64,000 nt of DNA from Saccharicrinis sp963677245 (GTDB taxonomy: Bacteria; Bacteroidota; Bacteroidia; Bacteroidales; Marinilabiliaceae): contig OY781921.1 in the NCBI GenBank assembly GCA_963677245.1, positions 682,001 to 746,000 on the forward strand. Reading direction: 5' to 3'. Positions within the stretch are counted from its first letter, which is position 1; the number at the start of each line of letters is the position of its first letter. Under the pieces are notes generated by a model that saw nothing but the letters and a program-made list of their open reading frames with translations, ran no database searches and had not been told where the DNA came from. Positions 28,201-35,795 of this stretch are shown one piece after another. The position numbers and the translations under genes were made by a program.

Positions 28201-28353
28201 AACAACACCTATATTGATACCATTTGGGCAAATACAATCATCATTTGGTTATTCAATATTTTGTTATTTCTTACCTTACAACTTGGTCTTCTTAAAAGAT
28301 TCTTTTTTAATATAGGCGAATTATATATTCGTATAATTAAAAAAGAGCAATAA
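25252..28353 (+). CDS. ABCG-type ABC transporter with TerB-like N-domain
   Basis: 1033-residue ABC half-transporter fused to an extra N-terminus. Residues about 1-145 form a helical TerB-like module (LIQLFALIAFPHKDNESRR, YQKLIVIIQLIEFLKSG); about 160-235 look like a small beta domain (FHA-like, uncertain). The nucleotide-binding domain has Walker A GASGAGKST (about 285), signature SGGQRKR (about 392) and Walker B VLFLDEPTSGLSS (about 408-417). The ABC2 membrane part spans about 600-780 with a final segment near the C-terminus, and a hydrophilic helical insert (about 800-985) lies between the last two. Order NBD-TMD is as in ABCG/White transporters. The substrate is unknown. Confidence 0.88.
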   Translation: MSEGILKALIQLFALIAFPHKDNESRRKIVKNFLDQQLNSQVVDEYLNLYESYYQEHVAKLAKLQKSDISRSTLTSNSVKALRISNAINKELTHYQKLIVIIQLIEFLKSGVEISHFEKDFVSTIAETFHIENDEYRLMEDFVIHDQFPVKDNNDILLVNNKTQNQLIETRHLYWEHIQDDLQILRIKSGSLYLLKIKNNIEISMNGQLLSPERIHVLTPGCSIRNKRIKPIYYSDIVGKYTSDNISSPITFQAQKVSYKFKNKKIGVQPLSFVSESGRMVGIMGASGAGKSTLTNILSGIYKPYKGQVLINGIDIHKNPDKTDGLIGYVSQDDLLMENLTVFQNLYYNAKLCFGDQDDLSIRKRVLELLSSLGLSETKDMKVGSPLNKKISGGQRKRLNIALELIREPSVLFLDEPTSGLSSKDSANILDLLKELAQKGKLVFVVIHQPSSDIFKMFNQLLVLDDGGYLIYDGDPVESINYFKSSVQHANRQESECSTCGNVNPEQVLNIITAEVIDEYGTFTRNRKIEPKDWYKRFKKENKGEKENSTAQEKPLPIINFKVPNRFKQFLVFLQRDVISKLTNRQYLLINLLETPILALLLSSIIKYYNVDAVNNEGYIFQNNPNVVVYIIMSVIIALFVGLTVSAEEIISDRKILKREEFLNLSRFSYLISKVFILLILSAIQTLLLVVIGNSIIEIKDMFFEYWLVLFSVSVFANLLGLNISDSLKHAVNIYILIPFLLIPQIILSGVFISYDHLNPKYSKPDTIPWYGEIITARWAFEALTVHQFKNNAFESQFYLYDKIKSEAHYKKEYWIPALESKSDYCLKQLQNNNLSDKYKDALLLIKKEIAEENLNGLIKDQNLFDLEKISPEFFNEEVYNTLKEYLKTKKKSYRKLFNKTDNRLDQKKKELTNNEEDRASFIQLKKDHYNLELERFVKNSNNIFSNKIIEYKGKLVQKNDPIFRDPESKVIKAHFLSPYKRINNTYIDTIWANTIIIWLFNILLFLTLQLGLLKRFFFNIGELYIRIIKKEQ

Positions 28354-28376
28354 GGTAATTCTTATCGCTCTTTTTT
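28339..28376. terminator. terminator overlapping the ABC transporter stop codon
   Basis: AAAAAAGAGCAATAAG pairs with CTTATCGCTCTTTTTT (one mismatch) across a 6-nt loop. The stop codon (28351-28353) is inside the stem. The distal T-run is on the plus strand, and the A-run gives Ts for the convergent siaC strand. Confidence 0.75.
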
Positions 28377-28402
28377 AGTTTTATTAATTTAAGTCTCTCT
28401 TT

Positions 28403-28783
28403 TTATTCCTCCATTTCAATCATCTTAAACGGAATATTAATGATTGACTGATAATCCTCTCCTGCTTCAAACATATCTTCATCATCCTCCTCGTAATACC
28501 AGTTTACTTCAACCTTCTTGCCCTTCTTAAACATCACTTCCAGTTTTTTGAAAATATCCAGAATGCATTTTGAAGAACTTGTATTAAAATATTCTAATTG
28601 AACATTAACTGCTGTTTCGGAAGATGTTGCCCCTCCGTATTCTTCCAACCAATCAATCAAAGGCTTATAAAATTCTATTGAATTTTCTGGAATCGATCTT
28701 CCTTTAATTTCAATAATTCCTTTTTCTCCGTCAAATCTAACATATGGGGTTTTAGGTGTCCCTTCTCTAACAATTGTTTCCAT
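28403..28783 (-). CDS. SiaC-type DUF1987 protein
   Basis: 126 residues, DUF1987. In Pseudomonas SiaC is a phosphorylatable regulator that, unphosphorylated, activates the diguanylate cyclase SiaD. The pattern TPYVRFDGEKGIIEIKGRSIPENSIEFYKPLIDWL and the later VQLEYFNTSSSKCILDIFKKL fit the family; the NTSSSK segment is where the phosphorylated Thr lies in known members. The C-terminus is acidic. It is read 17 bp after a SiaB-type kinase gene, giving a kinase-target pair. No SiaA phosphatase or SiaD cyclase is present in the window. Confidence 0.85.
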   Translation of the reverse strand: METIVREGTPKTPYVRFDGEKGIIEIKGRSIPENSIEFYKPLIDWLEEYGGATSSETAVNVQLEYFNTSSSKCILDIFKKLEVMFKKGKKVEVNWYYEEDDEDMFEAGEDYQSIINIPFKMIEMEE

Positions 28784-28800
28784 ATTGGTTATTATATGGT

Positions 28801-29349
28801 TTAACTAATATAAACGTCTAATGAAAAAAATATATGATGGTCATTATACTTATAAAAGTAATACTCCAACTTATTTCCTGTTTTTCTAACTATATCAAGC
28901 ATTCCTAATCCACCGCCTCCTTTATCCGAAAACTCACCATTACTCATAATATCTAAATACAACATCCGTATTTCCTTATCGGTTAATGAGTTTACCTGAT
29001 CAATACGATCTTTGATAACACTAATTTTATTTTTATCCACAAAGTTTCCGGTTGATATTCTATAAAATGAATCATCTTTACTTAAAATAATAACACCGAA
29101 ATTTTCTTGCTGACCAAGATCCAGATCAACAGGTGGCTTATCTACATGGTGATAGAGGTTTTGCAAACATTCTACGAATACATTATATACTTTCTTTCGA
29201 ATCTTATTCTTTTCATTTTTCAAATTAAGACTCTTTTCAATAGTATCTAATGCCTCCGTTATAAGGTCAGGAGTAATACTGCCGTTGAAGTTAAGAATAA
29301 CTTCCCCTTCCAACTTTTCGTTATACCACTCCTTAATGTTAAATGCCAT
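28801..29349 (-). CDS. SiaB-type protein kinase
   Basis: GHKL-like kinase of the SiaB family (DUF6272), expected to phosphorylate the adjacent SiaC-like protein. The N-terminal MAFNIKEWYNEKLEGEVILNFNGS and NVFVECLQNLYHHVD resemble the ATPase N-box, and SDKGGGGLGMLDIVRKTGN is the G-rich loop. The start is set at the ATG at 29349: the longer frame begins with a GTG at 29373 that lies inside a -7 box (29373-29380) and so cannot be used. It is followed by siaC in the same transcript. Confidence 0.85.
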   Translation of the reverse strand: MAFNIKEWYNEKLEGEVILNFNGSITPDLITEALDTIEKSLNLKNEKNKIRKKVYNVFVECLQNLYHHVDKPPVDLDLGQQENFGVIILSKDDSFYRISTGNFVDKNKISVIKDRIDQVNSLTDKEIRMLYLDIMSNGEFSDKGGGGLGMLDIVRKTGNKLEYYFYKYNDHHIFFSLDVYIS

Positions 29350-29372
29350 CGTATTATTTATAATGCTCAACA

Positions 29373-29402
29373 CAAATATATAAATTTTGACTATTCCTCA
29401 AA
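29373..29402 (-). promoter_or_regulatory. siaB-siaC promoter (-33/-7)
   Basis: On the minus strand TTTG is followed by an 18-bp spacer and then TATATTTG (29380-29373), an excellent match to the Bacteroidota -33/-7 consensus. It excludes the GTG codon at 29373 as a start. Confidence 0.65.
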
Positions 29403-29486
29403 CGCATTCATTAGGCTAATTTCAGAATATTCAAAAATATTTACACTTTGATATATTTTTTGGTTTAAAATTATCAGTAATAGAAA

Positions 29487-30413
29487 TTATATACCACTTC
29501 CTTCTGAAAATAATACATCTCTAGGTTTAAACTGTACAATTTTTGATCCAGGAGGTGTGCTGTTGGTTACCCAAACGTTACCCCCGATTATAGAGCCTTT
29601 TCCAATTGTAATTCGACCCAGAATAGTAGCTTGAGAATAAATAACAACATCATCTTCAACAATTGGGTGACGAGGAATTCCTTTGATAGGATTCCCATTT
29701 TCATCCAGCGGAAAGCTTTTGGCTCCCAAAGTAACTCCTTGAAATAGTTTTACATTTTTACCAATAATTGATGTAGCTCCAATAACAACTCCTGTTCCAT
29801 GATCAATAGTAAAATATTCGCCTATCTGAGCTTTAGGGTGAATGTCAATTCCTGTTTCTGAATGAGCCATCTCTGATATCATTCTTGGAATCATTGGAAC
29901 ACCTAATTTACCCATAGCATGAGCTATTCTATAATTAGAAATTGCCCTGATTGCCGGATAACAGAAAATAACTTCACCCTTACTTTTAGCTGCCGGGTCT
30001 CCTAAATATGCAGCCTCTACATCTGTAGATAAAATCCGGCGCAATTCGGGTAACTGAGCTATAAATTTTTGGGTAACATCAAAAGCATTTTCCTTATGTT
30101 TGCGAAGCGTTTCCGGATCACTATCATCACACTGAAAGCATAAACCTGCCAAGATTTGCTTATTCAACATATCAAATAGTCGCTCAGTATTTACACCTAT
30201 ATAATAATGAATGCTTTCCGGTCTAACCGGAGAATCTCCAAAGTATCCCGGAAATAAAATTTCGCGCGTTAAGTTGACAATATCTGCCAGCTTTTTACCT
30301 GATGGCATTGGGTGGTCAAATACATGTCTGTGACATACAGCTTTGTATGAAGACTCGTTTGATAAGTTACTTATAGTTTCCTGTAGTATAGCAGGATATT
30401 TAAAAACAGTCAT
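29487..30413 (-). CDS. cysE: serine O-acetyltransferase
   Basis: Makes O-acetylserine from serine and acetyl-CoA, the first step in cysteine biosynthesis. 308 residues. An N-terminal helical domain (about 1-150) is followed by left-handed beta-helix repeats with GIDIHPKAQIGEYFTIDHGTGVVIGATSIIGKNVKLFQGVTLGAKSF and further IVEDDVVIYSQATILGRI and GSIIGGNVWVT repeats. The catalytic DHGTG and H residues are intact. The longer N-terminus is typical of the EpsC/CysE-type enzymes of Bacteroidota. It overlaps the kinase-like gene upstream by 4 bp (ATGA). Confidence 0.9.
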   Translation of the reverse strand: MTVFKYPAILQETISNLSNESSYKAVCHRHVFDHPMPSGKKLADIVNLTREILFPGYFGDSPVRPESIHYYIGVNTERLFDMLNKQILAGLCFQCDDSDPETLRKHKENAFDVTQKFIAQLPELRRILSTDVEAAYLGDPAAKSKGEVIFCYPAIRAISNYRIAHAMGKLGVPMIPRMISEMAHSETGIDIHPKAQIGEYFTIDHGTGVVIGATSIIGKNVKLFQGVTLGAKSFPLDENGNPIKGIPRHPIVEDDVVIYSQATILGRITIGKGSIIGGNVWVTNSTPPGSKIVQFKPRDVLFSEGSGI

Positions 30414-30928
30414 ATAGTAAAATCTTTGAGTTTTAAATTAATAGCTTTTATTGCATTTTCAAAACGATCATTCCCTTCTCCGGTAATAACTGAATATGAA
30501 AACCCATAGTTTTTAAGCTCTTTTTCGTATTTATTGAATAACTCACCCCTAATATCTTTGTTTTCTCTTACGCTATCCTCCTCCCAACTCAAATCATCTT
30601 TACACAATAAATAATGATCTACTGGTCTTTTTTCTAATTCACTTTCGAACCAATCCGGTAAACGATGATACTTGTGAAGAAACCAGACCTTAGTAATTAT
30701 CAAATATGTATCAAAAAAACAAAATCCCGGTTGCTTATGCAAGCAATCGTACTCCCTAATTTGCTCCCTGGCTATCTTTTCTACATCACTAAAATCATAA
30801 GAATGATTTAATGTCTCAATGTAATTACGGGCATATTCAGGCACAAATACACCATTATAATACCGAGCTAATTGCTTTGCAAGTGTTGACTTACCAACTG
30901 ACTCCGGACCTGTAAGTACTATTTTCAT
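30410..30928 (-). CDS. nicotinamide riboside kinase-like ATPase (NadR C-domain type)
   Basis: 172 residues. Walker A GPESVGKST (about 7-15), then PEYARNYIE, as in the C-terminal ribosylnicotinamide kinase domain of NadR, which phosphorylates nicotinamide riboside to NMN. No NMN adenylyltransferase or HTH domain is fused. Position supports the call: it overlaps pnuC by ATGA (30925-30928), so importer and kinase are translationally coupled. Other AAA-type P-loop functions are possible but less likely in this context. Confidence 0.8.
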   Translation of the reverse strand: MKIVLTGPESVGKSTLAKQLARYYNGVFVPEYARNYIETLNHSYDFSDVEKIAREQIREYDCLHKQPGFCFFDTYLIITKVWFLHKYHRLPDWFESELEKRPVDHYLLCKDDLSWEEDSVRENKDIRGELFNKYEKELKNYGFSYSVITGEGNDRFENAIKAINLKLKDFTI

Positions 30929-31548
30929 TTTACAGTATTTAAAACTGTTTTTTGAAACTTATAATCTTTAAGCCAAGATAAATAACCCCAAACTGCTATC
31001 ACACTGTATATAAAAAACAATAAAGCCGTTATATGTAATCCTTTATAAATATACATTCCCATAGCTACAAGATCAATAACAATCCAAACCAACCATTGCT
31101 CCATCATTTTTTTTGCCAACATCCAGGTCGCAACAAAACTTGCAGCTGTTGTAAAAGCATCCCAATAAGGCATATCCGAAGAAGCTAAATTTAATATTGG
31201 AGGAATTTTAATCAGTAAAAATGCAAGTATCACATATAAAACAATAAACGATGCACTTAAATTGATAAGTAAAGCTTTATTTACTACCCGAATTTTGGTT
31301 TTCTCTTTTGATTCTTCTACTTGCTTATGTCGCCACATTATCCAGCCAGCAATACTTACGACTAAGTAATATACCTGCAATACCATATCTGCATATAATT
31401 GAACATCAAAAAAAACAACCATGTAAAACACAGACGATAAAATCCCCATTGGCCATAGCCATATTTTCTGATTTACTGAAAAATACAAATAAATAAGGGC
31501 TGAGACGAACCCAACCCATTCTGTCCATGATAATATAAATTCAGTCAT
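30925..31548 (-). CDS. pnuC: nicotinamide riboside transporter PnuC
   Basis: 207-residue polytopic membrane protein of the PnuC family, moving nicotinamide riboside across the inner membrane, trapped afterwards by phosphorylation. About seven hydrophobic segments; TEWVGFVSALIYLYFSVNQKIWLWPMGILSSVFYMVVFF and WDAFTTAASFVATWMLAKKMMEQWLVWIVIDLVAMGMYIYKG are typical, with the conserved Trp and Asn/Gln residues of the substrate pore. It overlaps the S41 protease gene by one base and the kinase-like gene by four. Confidence 0.93.
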   Translation of the reverse strand: MTEFILSWTEWVGFVSALIYLYFSVNQKIWLWPMGILSSVFYMVVFFDVQLYADMVLQVYYLVVSIAGWIMWRHKQVEESKEKTKIRVVNKALLINLSASFIVLYVILAFLLIKIPPILNLASSDMPYWDAFTTAASFVATWMLAKKMMEQWLVWIVIDLVAMGMYIYKGLHITALLFFIYSVIAVWGYLSWLKDYKFQKTVLNTVK

Positions 31549-33146
31549 TATTTTAAATAGTTAGCATATGCTTTCTCTGAGGACAAAAGATCAATGGCTT
31601 TGTTATACACTTCAGTTGTTGGATTAATCATCTGAAAATACTCACTTGAAGTCCATAAATTTCGTGCAATCAATGCTTTTACCTGTGATTTAATCAAATC
31701 ACTTGATAACTTTTTAAACTCCTTTACATCAGACTTAATTCCCGCCTTCTCTCCTTCTTTGATCAATTTATCTATAAACTCATCTTTAAGAATGAATTTT
31801 TTACTGAATTGTTCGATACTGCTATATTCTTTTTGTAGAAATTCTCTATTCTTGTCCACATAGTTTAATACCGAACTATTTAGTATTCCATATGCAATTA
31901 AATCTCTATAATAATCAGAATATCCAGTAGTATCAGCAGGAACAAACATATCTGGCATTATACCTCCTCCACCATAAACGGTTCTTCCTATATTTTTAGT
32001 CAGAAATTTTTCCTTGGTATTTAAATGAATACTATCCTTATTCATAATTTCACCATGTTCATATCTGTTATAGACCTCTTTATGATATTCTTCGATACCA
32101 TTTTCATAAGGTTTTTGAATACATCTTCCTGAAGGAGTATAATATTTGGCCACCGTTAACCTGATCATCGATCCATCCTGTAAATTTAATGGTCGCTGTA
32201 CTAAACCCTTACCGAAACTTCTTCTACCCAGAACAACTCCTCTGTCCCAATCTTGTATTGCCCCTGAAACAATTTCACTTGCAGAAGCAGATCCTTCATT
32301 AATCAATACGACAACCTTGCCATCTTCAAATAATCCATTACTCGAAGATTTATATTCCTGGCGAGGATTGGTTAATCCCTCTGTATAAACAAGTAGCTTT
32401 TTTTCAGGTATAAATTCACCCGCAATATCAATTGCTGCTTTTAGATATCCTCCTGGATTTCCTCTTAAATCAAGAACTAAACTGCGCATACCTTCCGATT
32501 TCAGTTTCTTCAGCGCATCCTCAACCTCGCGGTGTGTAGTGGCAGAAAACTGATTGATTTTGATATAACCAATTTCCGGAGTTGCCATATAAGTTGCTTC
32601 AACGCTATAGATTGGAATTTTATCACGTGTAACGGTAAATGAAATTAGATCCTTAACATTTCTACGAAGAATTTGTAATTCTACTTTAGTTCCCTTTTTC
32701 CCCTTTAGTTTCGAAAATACATCGGTATTCTTTAAACCAATACCGGCTACTTTTTCTCCATCAATTACCAAGATTCTATCTCCTGCCTGAATTCCCACTT
32801 TTTCCGAAGGACCTCCAGAAATTGGAGAAACCACCATTAAGGTATCTTTAAATATATTAAACTGAATCCCAATTCCTTCAAAGCTTCCATCTAAAGGTTC
32901 ATTTAATTTAGCTACCTCTTCTTTGCTAATATATTGAGAGTGTGGATCCAGCTCACTCAACATACCTACAATAGCATCCTCAACTAATTTATTTTCGTTG
33001 ATAGAGTCTACATAAAATGCTGAAATTAGCTTATATGCATACTGAAGCTTATGCAAATCAGGACTAAAATTCTGACCAATAAGTTTCGGTGCGATATTGA
33101 TGTTTAATAATATCAGGGCTATAATTACAATTTTCTTCTTCATCAT
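31548..33146 (-). CDS. carboxy-terminal processing (S41) protease
   Basis: Periplasmic tail-specific protease. Signal peptide (KIVIIALILLNINIAPKLIG). PDZ domain about 85-165 (GPSEKVGIQAGDRILVIDGEKV). Peptidase S41 core with the catalytic Ser in NEGSASASEIVSG (about 286) and the Lys in GRRSFGKGLVQ (about 310). The C-terminal 150 residues are helical. 532 residues is normal for Bacteroidota CtpA. First gene of the run S41-pnuC-kinase-cysE, transcribed from upstream of 33146. Confidence 0.93.
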   Translation of the reverse strand: MMKKKIVIIALILLNINIAPKLIGQNFSPDLHKLQYAYKLISAFYVDSINENKLVEDAIVGMLSELDPHSQYISKEEVAKLNEPLDGSFEGIGIQFNIFKDTLMVVSPISGGPSEKVGIQAGDRILVIDGEKVAGIGLKNTDVFSKLKGKKGTKVELQILRRNVKDLISFTVTRDKIPIYSVEATYMATPEIGYIKINQFSATTHREVEDALKKLKSEGMRSLVLDLRGNPGGYLKAAIDIAGEFIPEKKLLVYTEGLTNPRQEYKSSSNGLFEDGKVVVLINEGSASASEIVSGAIQDWDRGVVLGRRSFGKGLVQRPLNLQDGSMIRLTVAKYYTPSGRCIQKPYENGIEEYHKEVYNRYEHGEIMNKDSIHLNTKEKFLTKNIGRTVYGGGGIMPDMFVPADTTGYSDYYRDLIAYGILNSSVLNYVDKNREFLQKEYSSIEQFSKKFILKDEFIDKLIKEGEKAGIKSDVKEFKKLSSDLIKSQVKALIARNLWTSSEYFQMINPTTEVYNKAIDLLSSEKAYANYLK

Positions 33147-33318
33147 ATTCAGTCTATAATAATTTGATTATTGAGTTTGGTTATATTCTGCTAACAAATA
33201 AATTATTGATCAACTATTTTTATTCAATAATTCAAGTTACAAAGTTCTTAATTCAACTCTTTAATAAAAAGTAAATTCAAAGATAGAAACTAAAGACAGA
33301 CAGCTTACTTTTTTAACG

Positions 33319-33347
33319 AAAAAAGACCGGATTTGTTCCGGCCTTTT
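33319..33347 (-). terminator. guaA intrinsic terminator
   Basis: AAAAAGGCCGGAA, loop CAAA, TCCGGTCTTTTTT on the minus strand, 8 bp after the guaA stop codon. Strong GC stem with a T-run. Confidence 0.8.
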
Positions 33348-33354
33348 TAATATC

Positions 33355-34884
33355 TTATTCCCACTCAATAGTTGCAGGTGGCTTAGAGCTTATATCATAA
33401 ACCACTCTATTTACACCTTTAACTTTATTGATAATATCGTTAGAAATTTTTGCAAGGAATTCATACGGTAAATGTACCCAATCGGCAGTCATTCCATCGG
33501 TAGATGACACCGCTCTTAGTGCTACAACACGCTCATAAGTACGCTCATCTCCCATTACGCCAACTGATTGAACCGGAAGTAGAATAGCTCCAGCCTGCCA
33601 TACATCATCATATAATTCATGATCCTTAAGCCCTTGAATAAAGATATGATCCACTTCCTGTAAGATATCCACTTTTTCTTGTGTAATATCTCCGAGAATT
33701 CGAATAGCTAAACCTGGTCCCGGGAAAGGGTGACGACCCAATAAAGCAGGAGAAATTCCCATTGCTTTACCAACTCTTCTTACTTCATCCTTGAATAATA
33801 AATTTAATGGTTCAACTACCTTTAAATTCATTTTTTCAGGAAGTCCGCCTACATTATGGTGCGACTTAATGGTTGCTGATGGTCCATTTACAGAAACAGA
33901 CTCAATTACATCTGGATAAATTGTTCCCTGTGCTAACCATTTAACGTCTTGTATTTTATGTGCTTCTTTATCAAATATCTCAATAAACACACGACCTATG
34001 ATCTTTCTTTTTGTTTCAGGATCAGATACACCTGCCAACTCATCTAAAAATTCTTTGCGCGCATCAACACCAATTACGTTTAATCCCATATGCTGATATG
34101 AGTCCAACACATTTTGGTATTCGTTTTTACGTAATAAACCATTGTCTACGAAAATACATGTCAGATTTTTACCAATGGCTTTATTTAAAAGCACACCTGC
34201 TACTGTAGAATCAACACCACCAGAAAGACCTAAAACAACTTTATCATTTCCTAATTTTTGCTTTAATGATTCAACTGTTGAATCCACAAATGAATCCGGC
34301 GTCCAATTTTGAGAACATCCACAGATTGAAACAACAAAGTTATATAGAATCGTTTTTCCATCTGTAGAGTGATAAACCTCAGGATGGAATTGTAATCCCC
34401 ATGTAGATTCTCCTTTTACCTCGTATGCAGCTACTTTAACATCTCCTGTACTGGCAATAATAGAATAATTATCCGGTAAGTTTACGATGGTATCTCCATG
34501 TGACATCCAAACTTGAGACTGTTCAGGAACACCAGTCATTAAATCATTGTTACGATCGATAAAACCTAAATTAGCACGACCATATTCTCTGGTGTTAGAT
34601 GGTTTTACCTCACCACCAAAATATTGCGACAGAAACTGAGCTCCATAACAAACACCTAACAAAGGAAACTTACCTTTAATATTTGTTAAGTCAGGAACTG
34701 GTGCCTTTTCGTCTCTCACACTAAAAGGGCTACCTGATAAAATAACACCTTTCACACCTTCATCAAACTCAGGTACTGAGTGATACGGATGAATTTCACA
34801 ATAAACATTTAACTCTCTCACCCTTCTGGCGATCAGCTGGGTATATTGAGACCCAAAATCAAGAATAATTATCTTTTCTTGCAT
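33355..34884 (-). CDS. guaA: GMP synthase (glutamine-hydrolysing)
   Basis: Amidates XMP to GMP using glutamine. 509 residues. Class I glutamine amidotransferase domain (about 1-190) with the nucleophile Cys in LGVCYGAQF (about 78) and HPEVYHS. ATP-pyrophosphatase domain with the P-loop LGLSGGVDST (about 221), and the C-terminal dimerisation domain ending SSKPPATIEWE. The ATG at 34884 gives the canonical MQEKIIILDFGSQYTQLIARR start. A -7 box lies on this strand at 34925-34932. Confidence 0.98.
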   Translation of the reverse strand: MQEKIIILDFGSQYTQLIARRVRELNVYCEIHPYHSVPEFDEGVKGVILSGSPFSVRDEKAPVPDLTNIKGKFPLLGVCYGAQFLSQYFGGEVKPSNTREYGRANLGFIDRNNDLMTGVPEQSQVWMSHGDTIVNLPDNYSIIASTGDVKVAAYEVKGESTWGLQFHPEVYHSTDGKTILYNFVVSICGCSQNWTPDSFVDSTVESLKQKLGNDKVVLGLSGGVDSTVAGVLLNKAIGKNLTCIFVDNGLLRKNEYQNVLDSYQHMGLNVIGVDARKEFLDELAGVSDPETKRKIIGRVFIEIFDKEAHKIQDVKWLAQGTIYPDVIESVSVNGPSATIKSHHNVGGLPEKMNLKVVEPLNLLFKDEVRRVGKAMGISPALLGRHPFPGPGLAIRILGDITQEKVDILQEVDHIFIQGLKDHELYDDVWQAGAILLPVQSVGVMGDERTYERVVALRAVSSTDGMTADWVHLPYEFLAKISNDIINKVKGVNRVVYDISSKPPATIEWE

Positions 34885-34924
34885 TAAACAGAGGCTTAAT
34901 GGATTCTACATCAAAAATTTTGCG

Positions 34925-34932
34925 CAAATATA
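34925..34932 (-). promoter_or_regulatory. -7 box of guaA
   Basis: TATATTTG on the minus strand, followed by CGC, about 40 bp upstream of the guaA ATG. Confidence 0.55.
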
Positions 34933-35019
34933 GTTATTAAAATCCACAAAACTTAAGGAAAGAAGAACTACACTGATTATTTAAGAAGTATTAACCGAAA
35001 ATAGAAGTGAAAAATAAAG

Positions 35020-35403
35020 CTATATTTTCTTTAATATTAATACAGCAAGCATTGCCCAACCGATGATAAGCAAAAGACCTCCAAGAGGTGTAACCGGACC
35101 TAACCATTTTAAAGAAACATCCCACAATCTTGATAAACTCAAAAAATATATACTAAAAGAGAACAATAGAGTTCCAACAATTAGTGACCATGCCATTAGA
35201 TTTTCCAATTGAGAATTGAAACTCAACCAAATTCCCAAAATTAGTAATAATAAAGCATGATATATTTGGTATTTAACTCCTGTATTAAAGCTTTCTATGG
35301 CTTCAGGTAAGAGTTTTTTCTTTAGCAAATGAGCTCCAAAGGCTCCAAAAACAACTGACAATCCTCCTAGAACAGCACCGCTTAGCAAAACAATTTTTTT
35401 CAT
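35020..35403 (-). CDS. DUF423 membrane protein
   Basis: 127-residue inner-membrane protein of the DUF423 (YgdD) family, four hydrophobic segments. Diagnostic parts: GAVLGGLSVVFGAFGAHLLKKKLLPEAIESFNTGVKYQIYHALLLL and LGPVTPLGGLLLIIGWAMLA. Function unknown. The gene follows a DUF2007 gene by 45 bp and may be co-transcribed. Confidence 0.88.
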   Translation of the reverse strand: MKKIVLLSGAVLGGLSVVFGAFGAHLLKKKLLPEAIESFNTGVKYQIYHALLLLILGIWLSFNSQLENLMAWSLIVGTLLFSFSIYFLSLSRLWDVSLKWLGPVTPLGGLLLIIGWAMLAVLILKKI

Positions 35404-35448
35404 ATAATAATGGTTTGCAGAAACAGGGAGTATCTTCTTATCTAAGCT

Positions 35449-35673
35449 TTATGAATCTTGTGTAGTTGTTTTATACTTTTCAATCAGTTTTTCAGCTTTT
35501 TCAAAGTCTTCTTCATCTACAAACAAATCTGCATTTCCTGGCAAACCGGAACCAAAACCTGCCTGAGCAGCCTCTTCAAATTCATTCTTAACAAAACTCT
35601 CAATCCCTGCCTCTTTAAGTAAATCTTTATACAATGCTATATCAACAATGTGAGCATAAATAAGTTTTTTCAT
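35449..35673 (-). CDS. DUF2007-type small protein
   Basis: 74 residues from the ATG at 35673 (KKLIYAHIVDIALYKDLLKEAGIESFVKNEFEEAAQ). The core GLPGNADLFVDEEDFEKAEKLIEKY matches DUF2007, a small ferredoxin-fold domain thought to bind or sense. A 25-residue upstream extension (from 35748) is hydrophobic and unlike the family, so it is not used. Divergent from the RluA-type gene. Confidence 0.75.
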   Translation of the reverse strand: MKKLIYAHIVDIALYKDLLKEAGIESFVKNEFEEAAQAGFGSGLPGNADLFVDEEDFEKAEKLIEKYKTTTQDS

Positions 35674-35765
35674 GGGTGAAATATTTAAATTCTTAGTTAA
35701 AATAAAACAATTAAACCAGACTAGCAAAAAGCAATATCCACTCTTCATTTTTTATAAAAGCTTAT

Positions 35766-35773
35766 TAGTTTTG
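35766..35773 (+). promoter_or_regulatory. -7 box of the RluA-family gene
   Basis: TAGTTTTG followed by CAG, 22 bp before the ATG at 35796. It supports that ATG over the TTG at 35784. Confidence 0.55.
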
Positions 35774-35795
35774 CAGACAGAAATTGTATAAAATA

